From assembly GCA_964522105.1 (NCBI GenBank), contig CAZFVA010000014.1, positions 1 through 64,000 on the forward strand: 64,000 bases of DNA, read 5' to 3'. The notes beneath the pieces were generated by a model. That model did not search any database. It saw nothing but the letters and a program-made list of their open reading frames with translations, and was not told the origin of the DNA. This document shows, in pieces, positions 32,749 through 41,173 of this stretch (its first letter is position 1; each line of letters starts with the position of its first letter). Made by a program: the position numbers and the translations under genes. This stretch comes from JAGOFO01 sp964522105. GTDB lineage: Bacteria; Myxococcota_A; UBA9042; DTJE01.

Positions 32749-33654
32749 TCACGGTACGAAACAAAGGATGCGGGCACGGATGTGCATGATGGCAGCGGCT
32801 TCGATCCTGTGGTCAATGATGGCATCGATAGGCGTGACGCCGTTCGGAGTGTTTCCACGGGGATTAAATATCATATAGAAGTGCTTGTCTTTAGGGCTTT
32901 TGTACAGTCCGTTGAAGTTCAGCAGACGTTCACGCTCGCCTGTGGTCAGGTCTGCTTCCCTGACGAATTCATCAAGGTCCCTGCGTGAATTTATCATTCG
33001 TTTCACGTCTTTCCAGTCTGCGATTCTGGCGTCGGCTCCGAATTCCTTCTTGCACTTTTTGTCCATGTAAACCCATTCACGGTAGGATTTCCGTGTCGAA
33101 AGCAGTTTCGGGCTGCGCGGCTGATCAATCAGGCGTTCGGCCCTCGCCACATTGACTACTTCCGAATGAACCTTCATCTCGACGCGGTGTTCAGCCGGTT
33201 CTTCACGGTAACGCGGTGCCACATAACAAAGCACGCGTTTGTTGTTGTCGCGGCGTGATTTAAGCTCGAACAGATGGTTTGCAAGCTGATCGATGACGCG
33301 GCCGGTATGTCTGGAAGGCCGGTTACTTCTCATGTGGATGAAGTATGCGTTATCCCTCGGGTCCATCTTTTTGCCCTGATACGTCACAAGCGCAAACGAC
33401 CTTTTACTTGTAAGTCCGGTGTCTTCCATGAAATCAATCATGGCAGGGTGGCGTCTTGAATATTCGATTATGTCGGTCCAGTCCGCGATTTCGGCGTTCG
33501 GGCCGAATTCGTCCCTGCAAGCCTTTCCAAGCTTGTCCTGTTCATTAAATCTTTCAGAAGTGGTCATGAATCCTGACCGGGAAATCGGGCGTGCGTCTGA
33601 AGCGCCGGCCACAAGCAAGGTCAGCATAAATACGGATACGATCAGCTTTTTCAT
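32749..33654 (-). CDS. Secreted protein with two homologous halves, unknown family
   Basis: The protein has 301 residues with a cleavable signal peptide (about residues 1-21, ending GASDA). The mature protein is an internal duplication: CRDEFGPNAEIADWTDII (from residue 46) recurs as CKKEFGADARIADWKDVK (in the second half). Each half then has an acidic helix (FMEDTGLT / FVREADLT), a strand with a basic loop (DPRDNAYFIHMRSNRPSRHT / SPKDKHFYMIFNPRGNTPN) and ends RVLCYV / RILCFV. One conserved Cys near the start and one near the end of each half suggest a disulfide per repeat. I do not recognise the family; it is highly basic and probably periplasmic or released. ATG at 33654 has GGGG upstream. 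Confidence 0.75.
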   Translation of the reverse strand: MKKLIVSVFMLTLLVAGASDARPISRSGFMTTSERFNEQDKLGKACRDEFGPNAEIADWTDIIEYSRRHPAMIDFMEDTGLTSKRSFALVTYQGKKMDPRDNAYFIHMRSNRPSRHTGRVIDQLANHLFELKSRRDNNKRVLCYVAPRYREEPAEHRVEMKVHSEVVNVARAERLIDQPRSPKLLSTRKSYREWVYMDKKCKKEFGADARIADWKDVKRMINSRRDLDEFVREADLTTGERERLLNFNGLYKSPKDKHFYMIFNPRGNTPNGVTPIDAIIDHRIEAAAIMHIRARILCFVP

Positions 33655-33703
33655 GGGTTTTCCCCGTTAAATGCGCCACGCAATTCTATCACGAAGACCG
33701 GAA

Positions 33704-34687
33704 TTAACTCCAGACTTCAGGATTTACAGTGTCCTGTGGCAGCCTGCCGTGCAGGACGTCAAGCAGGTTTGCCGCCGCGCCGACAGCCATGTCATCCCGT
33801 GTCCGAAATGATGCGCTTCCGACGTGCGGCAGGATCAGACAGTTCGGCAGTGCAACAAGCGGGTGGTCGGGCGGCAGGGGCTCGGGGTCAGTAACGTCAA
33901 GGGCGGCCCCGAAGATCCGGCCTGACGAAAGAGCATCCACAAGGGCATCGGTATCAATGCACGGACCTCGTGCTGTATTTATCAGCACGGCACTTTCTTT
34001 CATCAAAGCCAGCGTCCGGGTGTTAATGATATGTCTGGTTGCAGCGGTCAAGGGGCAGTGTAGCGACACAAAGTCTGATTCCTGCAGCAGCTCTTCAATC
34101 GTTTCAACGGCAGTCACAGGTGCCGATTGCGGCGGCACCATGAACGGGTTCGGGTCAAAATACAGAACATTCATTCCAAAACCGGCGGCACGTCGCGCCA
34201 TCGCCGCGCCAATCCTGCCCATCCCGACAATACCGAGCGTGGCGCCCCAGATGTCGTGACCGCGCAGCGTCCGTGGCCCCCAGGTTTTCCACTGCCCCGT
34301 CGCAACGTTTTCGATGCCTTCCTTGACCCGCCTTGCCGCGGCCATCAGCAGCGTAAACGCCAGATCCGCTGTCGTTTCGGTAAGTTGGTCGGGTGTATTT
34401 GTGACGACGATGTGCCTGGCAGTCGCCGCCTGTACGTCAACATTGTTATATCCAGCCGAAAACAGGCTTACGACCTTCAGGCCCGGTCCCGCAGCGTCAA
34501 GCAGGGCCGCATCGACCGTATCAGACAGCAGGCATAAAATCGCGTCCATCCCGCGCACCAGATCAGTCAATTCCTGTCTGGACGGTGGCAGTTCGCCTTC
34601 CCACACATTCACGTCACATTCTTCAGACAGCCGCGTCAGACCTGCATCCGGGATCATCCTTGAAACAAAAACCTTCGGTCGTGCCAT
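33704..34687 (-). CDS. D-isomer 2-hydroxyacid dehydrogenase (glyoxylate reductase type)
   Basis: The protein has 327 residues. The NAD(P)-binding motif GIVGMGRIGAAMARRA and the catalytic Arg (LINTARGPCID), Glu (DVTDPEPLPP) and His (LPHVGSASFRT) are those of the family. The N-terminus MARPKVFVSRMIPDAGLTRL is typical of glyoxylate/hydroxypyruvate reductases. The reaction is likely reduction of glyoxylate or hydroxypyruvate; phosphoglycerate dehydrogenase is less likely because there is no C-terminal ACT domain. ATG at 34687 follows GAGG; the ATG at 34765 would add 26 residues of unrelated sequence. It is divergent from nadE. Confidence 0.9.
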   Translation of the reverse strand: MARPKVFVSRMIPDAGLTRLSEECDVNVWEGELPPSRQELTDLVRGMDAILCLLSDTVDAALLDAAGPGLKVVSLFSAGYNNVDVQAATARHIVVTNTPDQLTETTADLAFTLLMAAARRVKEGIENVATGQWKTWGPRTLRGHDIWGATLGIVGMGRIGAAMARRAAGFGMNVLYFDPNPFMVPPQSAPVTAVETIEELLQESDFVSLHCPLTAATRHIINTRTLALMKESAVLINTARGPCIDTDALVDALSSGRIFGAALDVTDPEPLPPDHPLVALPNCLILPHVGSASFRTRDDMAVGAAANLLDVLHGRLPQDTVNPEVWS

Positions 34688-34837
34688 TTCCTGAACCTCT
34701 TTCCACCGTATTAACGCGCCCGACGATGCCTGCGCCGTCGAATTCTTCAGCCTTGAATCTTGCACATAAATTGGCCATCTGGCAAAAAACGTCGTTGACT
34801 GATACTTTGTCAGTGTAAGCGGCTACGGAAATCTGAA

Positions 34838-36538
34838 ATGGATTCAATAAACATTGCCCTTGTACAGGGCGACCCTGTCGTTGGTGACATTGACGGAAAC
34901 GTCGCGCTGGCGTTGGCGGCGTGGACTGATGCGCGTGATAAGGGTGCCGATCTTGTAGTGTTTTCCGAGCTTTTCATTGTTGGTTATCCGCCTGAAGACC
35001 TGGTCTTAAAGCCTGTTTTTATTCGTCGGGCGATGGCTGCGGCCGAGTGTCTGGCAAATCAAACGGTGGACGGCCCGGGGATCATTGTGGGTTGTCCCTG
35101 GACTGTGAACGGTCAGGTCGGAAACGCGGCGCTGTTGCTGGACGGCGGAAAAGTGCAGGCTGTGCGCTTCAAGCATCATCTGCCAAATTATGGTGTCTTT
35201 GATGAAAAGCGAGTCTTTGTGCCGGGGCCGCTTCCCGAACCTGTTGATTTCAGGGGATTATTGCTTGGGCTGCCGATTTGCGAAGACATCTGGATGTCGG
35301 ACGTATGCAGACATCTGAAGGTCCGTGGCGCCCGGATTCTGATAGCGCTTAACGGTTCACCATTCGAAGCCGACAAAGTCGATCAGCGCGTCGATGTCGC
35401 TTCAGCCCGGGTGCGCGAAACGGGACTGCCGCTGATATATGTTAATCAGTGCGGTGGCCAGGATGAACTGGTTTTTGACGGTACATCGTTCGTGATGGCT
35501 GCCCTCGGGGATGAATTCTGCGGTCCGTCCTGCGAATTCCGAAATCCGGTGAATGTTCGCTTTCCGTCCTGGAAAGAACACGTCGAGATCACCAGGTGGA
35601 CTTTGTTCGCCGACACCTGGACTTGTGCCGCCGGTACTGTTGTTCCGCAGGCCGGTCATGAAGAATCGGTTTATCAGGCGATGGTTCTTGGGCTTCGCGA
35701 CTACATCAAAAAAAATCGTTTCCCGGGTGTCGTCATCGGCCTTTCCGGTGGCGTTGACAGCGCCCTTACAGCGGCGGTGGCGGTTGATGCGCTTGGCCCC
35801 GACCACGTTCACTGCATAATGCTTCCGTACCAATACACCAGTTCAGTCAGTCTTGAAGAAGCTGCCGAAACAGCGAAGCTGCTGGGTGTGCGGTATGACG
35901 TTGTTCCGATCGGCCCCGCTGTCGAGGCGCTTGGCGGGATGCTGTCCGGTCTGTTTACCGGCCGTAAACCCGACATTACTGAAGAAAACATTCAGGCGCG
36001 TGTTCGCGGGGTCGTGCTGATGGCCGTTTCAAACAAGTTTGGCGGCATGGTGTTGACCACCGGCAATAAATCAGAATCTTCAACTGGTTACGCCACTATA
36101 TACGGCGATATGTGCGGCGGATATTCGGTCCTGAAAGACGTTTATAAGACTGAAGTCTTTGCACTGTGTCACTGGCGTAACGCCAACTGGCCTTCGGGTG
36201 CGCTGGGGCCGAATGGCAGGATAATTCCTGAAAGGACGATCACGCGCCCCCCGAGCGCCGAACTGCGCCCCGATCAGAAGGATCAGGATTCGCTCCCCCC
36301 GTACGCCCAACTTGATGAAATTCTTGAAAGTCTTGTCGAGGGCGAAAAGTCGTGGGATGAAATCTCGGCCGGCGGTCATGATCCCGCGATGGTCGCCAGG
36401 ATCGAAAACCTGCTTTACACGTCAGAATACAAGCGCCGCCAGGGTGCCCCGGGCGTGAAAATCACGTCCCGTAACTTCGGCCGCGATCGTCGTTATCCAA
36501 TTACAAACAGATTCAGAGATATGCGCAGGAAGGGGTAG
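34838..36538 (+). CDS. nadE: Glutamine-dependent NAD+ synthetase
   Basis: The protein has 566 residues with two domains. The N-terminal nitrilase-type glutaminase has the catalytic Cys in LPICEDIWMSD and Glu in VVFSELFIVGYPPEDL. The C-terminal synthetase has the ATP pyrophosphatase loop GLSGGVDSALTAAV and NKSESSTGYATIYGDMCGGYS. It converts nicotinic acid adenine dinucleotide, ATP and glutamine to NAD+. The length is typical of the short two-domain bacterial form. The stop is one base from the convergent PilZ gene. The 75 bases before the start hold the divergent promoter region with the dehydrogenase gene. Confidence 0.96.
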   Translation: MDSINIALVQGDPVVGDIDGNVALALAAWTDARDKGADLVVFSELFIVGYPPEDLVLKPVFIRRAMAAAECLANQTVDGPGIIVGCPWTVNGQVGNAALLLDGGKVQAVRFKHHLPNYGVFDEKRVFVPGPLPEPVDFRGLLLGLPICEDIWMSDVCRHLKVRGARILIALNGSPFEADKVDQRVDVASARVRETGLPLIYVNQCGGQDELVFDGTSFVMAALGDEFCGPSCEFRNPVNVRFPSWKEHVEITRWTLFADTWTCAAGTVVPQAGHEESVYQAMVLGLRDYIKKNRFPGVVIGLSGGVDSALTAAVAVDALGPDHVHCIMLPYQYTSSVSLEEAAETAKLLGVRYDVVPIGPAVEALGGMLSGLFTGRKPDITEENIQARVRGVVLMAVSNKFGGMVLTTGNKSESSTGYATIYGDMCGGYSVLKDVYKTEVFALCHWRNANWPSGALGPNGRIIPERTITRPPSAELRPDQKDQDSLPPYAQLDEILESLVEGEKSWDEISAGGHDPAMVARIENLLYTSEYKRRQGAPGVKITSRNFGRDRRYPITNRFRDMRRKG

Positions 36539-36539
36539 A

Positions 36540-37250
36540 TCAGCCTACGTCAACGCCGTACTTGTCCACGAAAGCTGTCAGCGATGCCTCGACGTCTTTT
36601 GGAATGTCCAGGAACTTCAAGCCCATGCCGCTGTTAGCCGAGCCTGCTTCCGGTTCGCGCGTCCAGGCGACCTGCGCCTTGATGCAACTGACTGCGTCGG
36701 AACCTGGCAGATACAGGTCAACGTTGACGATGCTGGTGACCGGTTCCGGTTTCAGGGTGCGCACAAACGCGCCGCCTTCACTGATGTTGACGACGTACTG
36801 ATTGGCAGGGGTGTCGGTCGCGAAGAAACGTACCGGTATGGACGATTCACAAACTTCCGTCTGCGTCATGTCGCCGAATTCTTCAGATCTGGCGATGCAC
36901 AATCCGACAAAATCGCGAATGGATTCCTGATCTTCCCGCGAAAGGTCGCCGAACATGATCAGCATACCGCCAAGCACACCGGATTTGTGATCTTCAACCG
37001 TCGATCGCAGTACGCGTCCCGGGACGACCAGCAGCTTGCCGGTTCCTGGCAGGGCAAAGCTGACTTCACCCCACAGCGGGCCTGGTTCGGCGACTTCAGT
37101 GGTAAAAATATGCATGCCGATATTGGCGATTCGCTGGCATTGACCTTCGAAAGTTATGTCCCCGATCGTGAACGTCACGGGAAACGCGAAGAATACACGG
37201 CGATGTTTTCTAAGCTCTCTGGCGTGTTGAACCTGGCTTGTCTCACTCAT
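36540..37250 (-). CDS. Double PilZ-domain protein
   Basis: The protein has 236 residues. Two consecutive PilZ-like domains are seen. The first has ELRKHRRVFFAFPVTFTIGD then RIANIGMHIFTTE, and the second has SSIPVRFFATDTPANQY then VVNISEGGAFVRT. The c-di-GMP-binding signature is RxxxR followed by (D/N)xSxxG: KHRRV/NIGMHI in the first is degenerate, and NISEGG is complete in the second. There is no membrane segment or other domain. It lies 88 bases upstream, in coordinates, of another single PilZ gene on the same strand and near a GAF-GGDEF gene, consistent with local c-di-GMP signalling. ATG at 37250 has GGGGCACG upstream. Confidence 0.85.
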   Translation of the reverse strand: MSETSQVQHARELRKHRRVFFAFPVTFTIGDITFEGQCQRIANIGMHIFTTEVAEPGPLWGEVSFALPGTGKLLVVPGRVLRSTVEDHKSGVLGGMLIMFGDLSREDQESIRDFVGLCIARSEEFGDMTQTEVCESSIPVRFFATDTPANQYVVNISEGGAFVRTLKPEPVTSIVNVDLYLPGSDAVSCIKAQVAWTREPEAGSANSGMGLKFLDIPKDVEASLTAFVDKYGVDVG

Positions 37251-37338
37251 TTCGTGCCCCCAAAACTTATCAAGGCGATCAAGTCGGACATAAGTTATTC
37301 AAAGAATATTCGCGGCGAAAATTTCGCCACCGGCGGAA

Positions 37339-37695
37339 TCAGTCTTCGTCGTAGAAAAGCGTCTCGGACTTTTCAATAAAGCTGTTAACCGCCCGCTCAA
37401 CTTCGGGTGGCAGATTAATAAACTTTAGACCCATGCCCGGGGCAATGTCCGCATGCATGGCCTGAAAACCACGGACCCAGCAGACTTCAGTTTCAATATG
37501 AATTGCTTCCGTCATGGTTGGCAGGGAAAATTTGATCCACAACCTTGTACCAACGGCCGGTGGTTCGCTTGTTTGCACAAACAGTCCACCGTCACTGATG
37601 TTGCGAACAAACCCGGTGAAAAACTTATCATCAGATTTCAAGTCAATGGCTGACTCGTAATCAATTCGCTGCGCAATTCGCTTTTCGTCACCCAT
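37339..37695 (-). CDS. Single PilZ-domain c-di-GMP-binding protein
   Basis: The protein has 118 residues and is one PilZ domain only. The binding motif is complete: KRIAQRIDYES supplies the RxxxR and FVRNISDGGLFV the NxSxxG. The end GMGLKFINLPPEVERAVNSF matches the Myxococcus-type PilZ subfamily. ATG at 37695 has GGGAGGCG upstream; the in-frame ATG at 37725 is before this site. It is likely an adaptor responding to c-di-GMP. Confidence 0.9.
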   Translation of the reverse strand: MGDEKRIAQRIDYESAIDLKSDDKFFTGFVRNISDGGLFVQTSEPPAVGTRLWIKFSLPTMTEAIHIETEVCWVRGFQAMHADIAPGMGLKFINLPPEVERAVNSFIEKSETLFYDED

Positions 37696-37836
37696 AAAAC
37701 GCGCCTCCCGGACAACCTTATACAAAGGTTTTTCCTGCGATTTCTGACCTGAAGGTCAGTCAGTTCCATTCAAGAACAACATTTTAGCACTCGCAAACTG
37801 CAATTGAAACAAAACGGTAGTCAGCGTTTTGCCTGT

Positions 37837-39357
37837 TCATTGCGCGTATTCGGCCGCAGTCGGCCGGGTCGCGTTCATTACTTCCTCGGACGCGTTCACC
37901 ATGTTTCGACCGCTGGCCTTTGATACATAAAGGTGCTTGTCTGCCGCACCGATCAGCTCTTTGGCCGTTGTGCCGTCAAACGGGAACATACCGATGCCGA
38001 CGCTGGTTGTGACCTTGTGATGGTCAATCACGGCGAAGTCGGTCAATTCAACAGTTTTTCTAATACGTTCGGCCACGCGCACGACACCCCGGGGGCTGAC
38101 CCCCGACAGAATGACGACGAATTCTTCGCCGCCATATCTGGCAACAAGGTCCCCGGACCTGACGACGTCATGCATTATGGAAGCAAGGCTCACAAGGATT
38201 TCGTCACCGGCAGGATGGCCCCACGTGTCGTTAACGACTTTGAAGTGGTCAAGGTCGGTCATTATCACGGCCAGTGGCTTGCCTGTCTTTGCTGCTTCGG
38301 CAACCATTCTTTCCAGTTCGCTCATGAAATATGAGTGGACGAAAGTCTGGGTCAGCCCGTCGGTCACCGATTTCATCCACAGTTTTGCCCGCAGGTTGGC
38401 ATTGTCGATGGCAATGGCAGCCTGGCTGGCAAACAGCATGACCAGATTCATGTCTTCTTCGCTGAAATCGCCGCCGTCACCACGGTCATTGACGTTTACA
38501 ACGCCTATCACGACTCCACGGGCGCACAGCGGGACGCTGATCAGCGATGCCGACTTATAGTTTCCCGAGCTTGATGTCGCCCCGCCTGATTCGGTTTTGA
38601 TATTTCTAAGGAAAAGGGCTTCGCCGGTCTGCGCAACTTTGCCCGAGATCCCTTCGCCAACCTTGCGGGTGGCCGATTTGATGACGTCCGCCGGAATGCC
38701 GACTGCAGATCTGATCCGCAGCTCGTCGCCAGCTTCGTTAAGCAGCATTATTGAACATCTGGTGGCATCGACCAGCCGCGCAACTGTCTGAACAATCTGA
38801 TTAAGCACCGAGTCAACATCAAGCGTGCTGGTGATGACTTTTCCGACCTCATAAAGGTCGGTCAGCGCGGCGACGCGGGATTGCAGATGGTCAAATATCG
38901 CCAGATTATCAACTTGTCTAGCGGCAAAAAGGCCTGTCTGCAGAAGAATCTGTCTGGTTTCGCTTTGTGGCGGATTGCTGAAGTCGGCCACTATAACTGT
39001 GCCTACGACGCGACTTTCGGTTCCCAGCCTGAACCACAGGCTGTCATCTGAAATGGTGTCGGCAATCGTTGCAAGTTCGCCCGGAAGCGTCTGCCCGTCG
39101 AGAATCGAGTTTGGCGTCAGGCCCTGAACCAGTTTTGTGGGCAACTTCATTGCGCCGGTAAACAGCGTTTTGTTCCCGTGAATGGCTACGATTCCTGAAA
39201 GCTTTGCCTCGGCGTCATCAAGATAGACGGCGGCCGATGAAGCCCCGGACATCAGGCTTACTGCAAGCGCGACGCCGTTAAGTGCCTCGGCAACCGATTC
39301 TGCCTGCTGGATCCCGCACAAGGCATCCAGAATTCTATTAAGTGCGTGTTCGTTCAT
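37837..39357 (-). CDS. GAF-GGDEF diguanylate cyclase
   Basis: The protein has about 506 residues. It has a weaker N-terminal sensory block (about 1-155, itself GAF-like), then a GAF domain (LDVDSVLNQIVQTVARLVDA, ISVPLCARGVVIGVVNVND, LFASQAAIAIDNA) and a C-terminal GGDEF domain with active loop ARYGGEEF and RSGD I-site five residues upstream. It should be an active, product-inhibited c-di-GMP synthase. The start is uncertain: ATG at 39357 has no clear Shine-Dalgarno, and TTG at 39384 has AGGGGTG. It lies beside the PilZ genes on the same strand, which are possible effectors of its product. Confidence 0.9.
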   Translation of the reverse strand: MNEHALNRILDALCGIQQAESVAEALNGVALAVSLMSGASSAAVYLDDAEAKLSGIVAIHGNKTLFTGAMKLPTKLVQGLTPNSILDGQTLPGELATIADTISDDSLWFRLGTESRVVGTVIVADFSNPPQSETRQILLQTGLFAARQVDNLAIFDHLQSRVAALTDLYEVGKVITSTLDVDSVLNQIVQTVARLVDATRCSIMLLNEAGDELRIRSAVGIPADVIKSATRKVGEGISGKVAQTGEALFLRNIKTESGGATSSSGNYKSASLISVPLCARGVVIGVVNVNDRGDGGDFSEEDMNLVMLFASQAAIAIDNANLRAKLWMKSVTDGLTQTFVHSYFMSELERMVAEAAKTGKPLAVIMTDLDHFKVVNDTWGHPAGDEILVSLASIMHDVVRSGDLVARYGGEEFVVILSGVSPRGVVRVAERIRKTVELTDFAVIDHHKVTTSVGIGMFPFDGTTAKELIGAADKHLYVSKASGRNMVNASEEVMNATRPTAAEYAQ

Positions 39358-39569
39358 ATATAAGTGTGGCCCAATAGCTATCAAGCATTTTCACCCCTAT
39401 GGGCCATCATCACCAAATTCGTGCGTTCCCGGACGTGGAATTTGTTTGCGTATAGCCGGTGATTCACTGTCGGGAAGGGTGTAATTGACTGTCCTGTCTG
39501 CCAAACGCATACTGTGCCGGTGAGCGGGTTCATAAAAATGGTGTGTGGCTGGCCTTTTACGGTGAAAAA

Positions 39570-40334
39570 ATGCGACCTGAAAAAATAATTGTCTGTGTGT
39601 CAGGGGCTTCCGCAGGCATCGGTCTGGCTGTTGCGCGGGCGCTGGCGGGACTGGGTTGTGACCTGATGCTTGGCGCAAGGCGGGTTGAAAGGCTTGCTGA
39701 TGTGGCCGCCGAGCTTTCTGCCGGATTCGGCGTTTCCGTGTTCACCGGCTATCTGGATGTGACTGACGGGGGGTCGGTCAAATCGTTTGTTGAACAGGGC
39801 GTGAACAAGCTGGGCGGCCTGAACGTGCTGGTCAATAACGCCGGTCTTGGCCGGGGCGTTGACCGCCTTGATGCGGTTGCCGAGAGTGACTGGCAGCAGA
39901 TGTTTTCCACTAATGTGGAAGGCGTGCTGCGGATGACGCAGGCGGCACTTCCGCACATCAGGAAATCGGGGTGGGGTCATATTATTAATCTGGGAAGCAT
40001 CGCCGGGCACGGCGTTTATGCCGGGGGCGGCGTCTATTGTGCGACCAAGCATGCCCTTGATGCCGTGACTTCTACGTTGCGCCTGGAATTGAACGGCGAA
40101 CCGATTCGGGTGACGACTGTTGACCCGGGAATGGTCGAAACCGAGTTTTCAATTGTGCGGCTTGGCGATGCGGAAAAAGCATCTAACGTTTACCGTGGGA
40201 TGACTCCGCTGGTCGCCGAAGATATTGCCGAATGTGTACGCTGGGTTGTGTCGCTGCCGGACCATGTGAACATTGATCAGATAGTCATCAAACCGCGTGA
40301 TCAGGCCGACCTGCGGACCGTTTCAAGAAAGTAG
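39570..40334 (+). CDS. YdfG-like short-chain dehydrogenase
   Basis: The protein has 254 residues. The NADP-binding motif is CVSGASAGIGLAVAR (TGxxxGIG type), then NNAG (in LVNNAGLGRG), the catalytic Ser in LGSIAGHG and the YxxxK motif in VYCATKHAL. The C-terminal third (VDPGMVETEFS, PLVAEDIAECVRWVVSLPDH) closely follows E. coli YdfG, an NADP-dependent 3-hydroxy acid dehydrogenase / serine dehydrogenase. The substrate is inferred only by this resemblance. ATG at 39570 follows GGTG; a GTG at 39543 is in frame but less likely. It is divergent from the GAF-GGDEF gene. Confidence 0.88.
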   Translation: MRPEKIIVCVSGASAGIGLAVARALAGLGCDLMLGARRVERLADVAAELSAGFGVSVFTGYLDVTDGGSVKSFVEQGVNKLGGLNVLVNNAGLGRGVDRLDAVAESDWQQMFSTNVEGVLRMTQAALPHIRKSGWGHIINLGSIAGHGVYAGGGVYCATKHALDAVTSTLRLELNGEPIRVTTVDPGMVETEFSIVRLGDAEKASNVYRGMTPLVAEDIAECVRWVVSLPDHVNIDQIVIKPRDQADLRTVSRK

Positions 40335-40360
40335 ATGTTCTGAATTTGATGGTTGGCCGA

Positions 40361-40750
40361 CTAGCTTGCCGCGATGGCATCAATTTCAACTAAAGCGCCT
40401 TTTGGAAGGGCACAGACCTGGAAAGCGGCCCGCGCCGGTTTGTGGCTGCCGAAGAATTCGCCATAGATGCCGTTGACGACCTGAAAGTGCGCCATGTCAG
40501 TCAGGAAGATGGTGCATCTGACGGCGTTGGTGCGGTCCATGCCGCCCGCGATAAGAATGGCGTCGATGTTTCTAAGTACCTGTTCTGTCTGCTCTTTTAT
40601 TCCGCCGGGAATGAATTCGCCGGTCTTCGGGTCAATCGGAATCTGGCCTGACACAAAAAGCATCCTGCCCGGATGACATTCGACTGCCTGCGAGTAAGGT
40701 CCAATGGCTGCGGGGGCGTTTTCAGTGTGAATCGGGTTGTTTCCTTTCAT
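40361..40750 (-). CDS. ridA: RidA/YjgF enamine deaminase
   Basis: The protein has 129 residues, the normal RidA size. Family motifs are visible: AIGPYSQAV, FVSGQIPIDP, QTEQVLRNIDAIL, NAVRCTIFLTDM, and the C-terminal RAAFQVCALPKGALVEIDAIA, in which the Arg that binds the carboxylate and the final Glu are conserved. It hydrolyses reactive enamines/imines made by PLP enzymes, releasing ammonia. It is followed 45 bases later by the cupin gene on the same strand in reverse order of transcription (the cupin is upstream), so they may share a transcript. Confidence 0.95.
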   Translation of the reverse strand: MKGNNPIHTENAPAAIGPYSQAVECHPGRMLFVSGQIPIDPKTGEFIPGGIKEQTEQVLRNIDAILIAGGMDRTNAVRCTIFLTDMAHFQVVNGIYGEFFGSHKPARAAFQVCALPKGALVEIDAIAAS

Positions 40751-40795
40751 GGTAATACCTTAATTTTTAACCTTTGTTTGGCGTGCCGGGCTGTT

Positions 40796-41173
40796 TCAGC
40801 GATGTGATGTGCCTTTGCGCCCATAAATATCTTCAAGCCTTACGACGTCATCAAGCTCGGCCGTCGAGGTTTCAAAAAGCTCGACAGGGCCGTCTTCTGC
40901 CGCCATGAATCTGTGAATTGTTCCCGGCGTGATTCGCAGCGACTTTCCGCTGTGCAGAACGACTTTTTCGATTGAATCGCCTTCGCCGATGTCAACGTGA
41001 AGATTGCCGGACAATACGTACACCGTTTCGTCTTTGCGCACGTGGTACTGCCGTGAAAGTTTCTGCTCGGAATTGATGTGTATGATTTTTCCGGCGTATT
41101 TGTCTGTCACCGCGACCCACAATTCCCAACCCCACGGTTTTTCAATCTTTTCGGGGACTATTATCGGAATCAT
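40796..41173 (-). CDS. Cupin, mannose-6-phosphate isomerase II-like
   Basis: The protein has 125 residues and is a single cupin beta-barrel. Motifs are KPWGWELWVAVTDKYAGKII at the start and the metal-binding set in LSRQYHVRKDETVYVLSG (H, E) and TPGTIHRF (H). This is the C-terminal cupin of type II phosphomannose isomerases without the guanylyltransferase domain. It may isomerise or bind a sugar phosphate; the activity is not provable from sequence. Its start overlaps the stop of the SPOR gene by four bases, so the two are translationally coupled. Confidence 0.85.
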   Translation of the reverse strand: MIPIIVPEKIEKPWGWELWVAVTDKYAGKIIHINSEQKLSRQYHVRKDETVYVLSGNLHVDIGEGDSIEKVVLHSGKSLRITPGTIHRFMAAEDGPVELFETSTAELDDVVRLEDIYGRKGTSHR

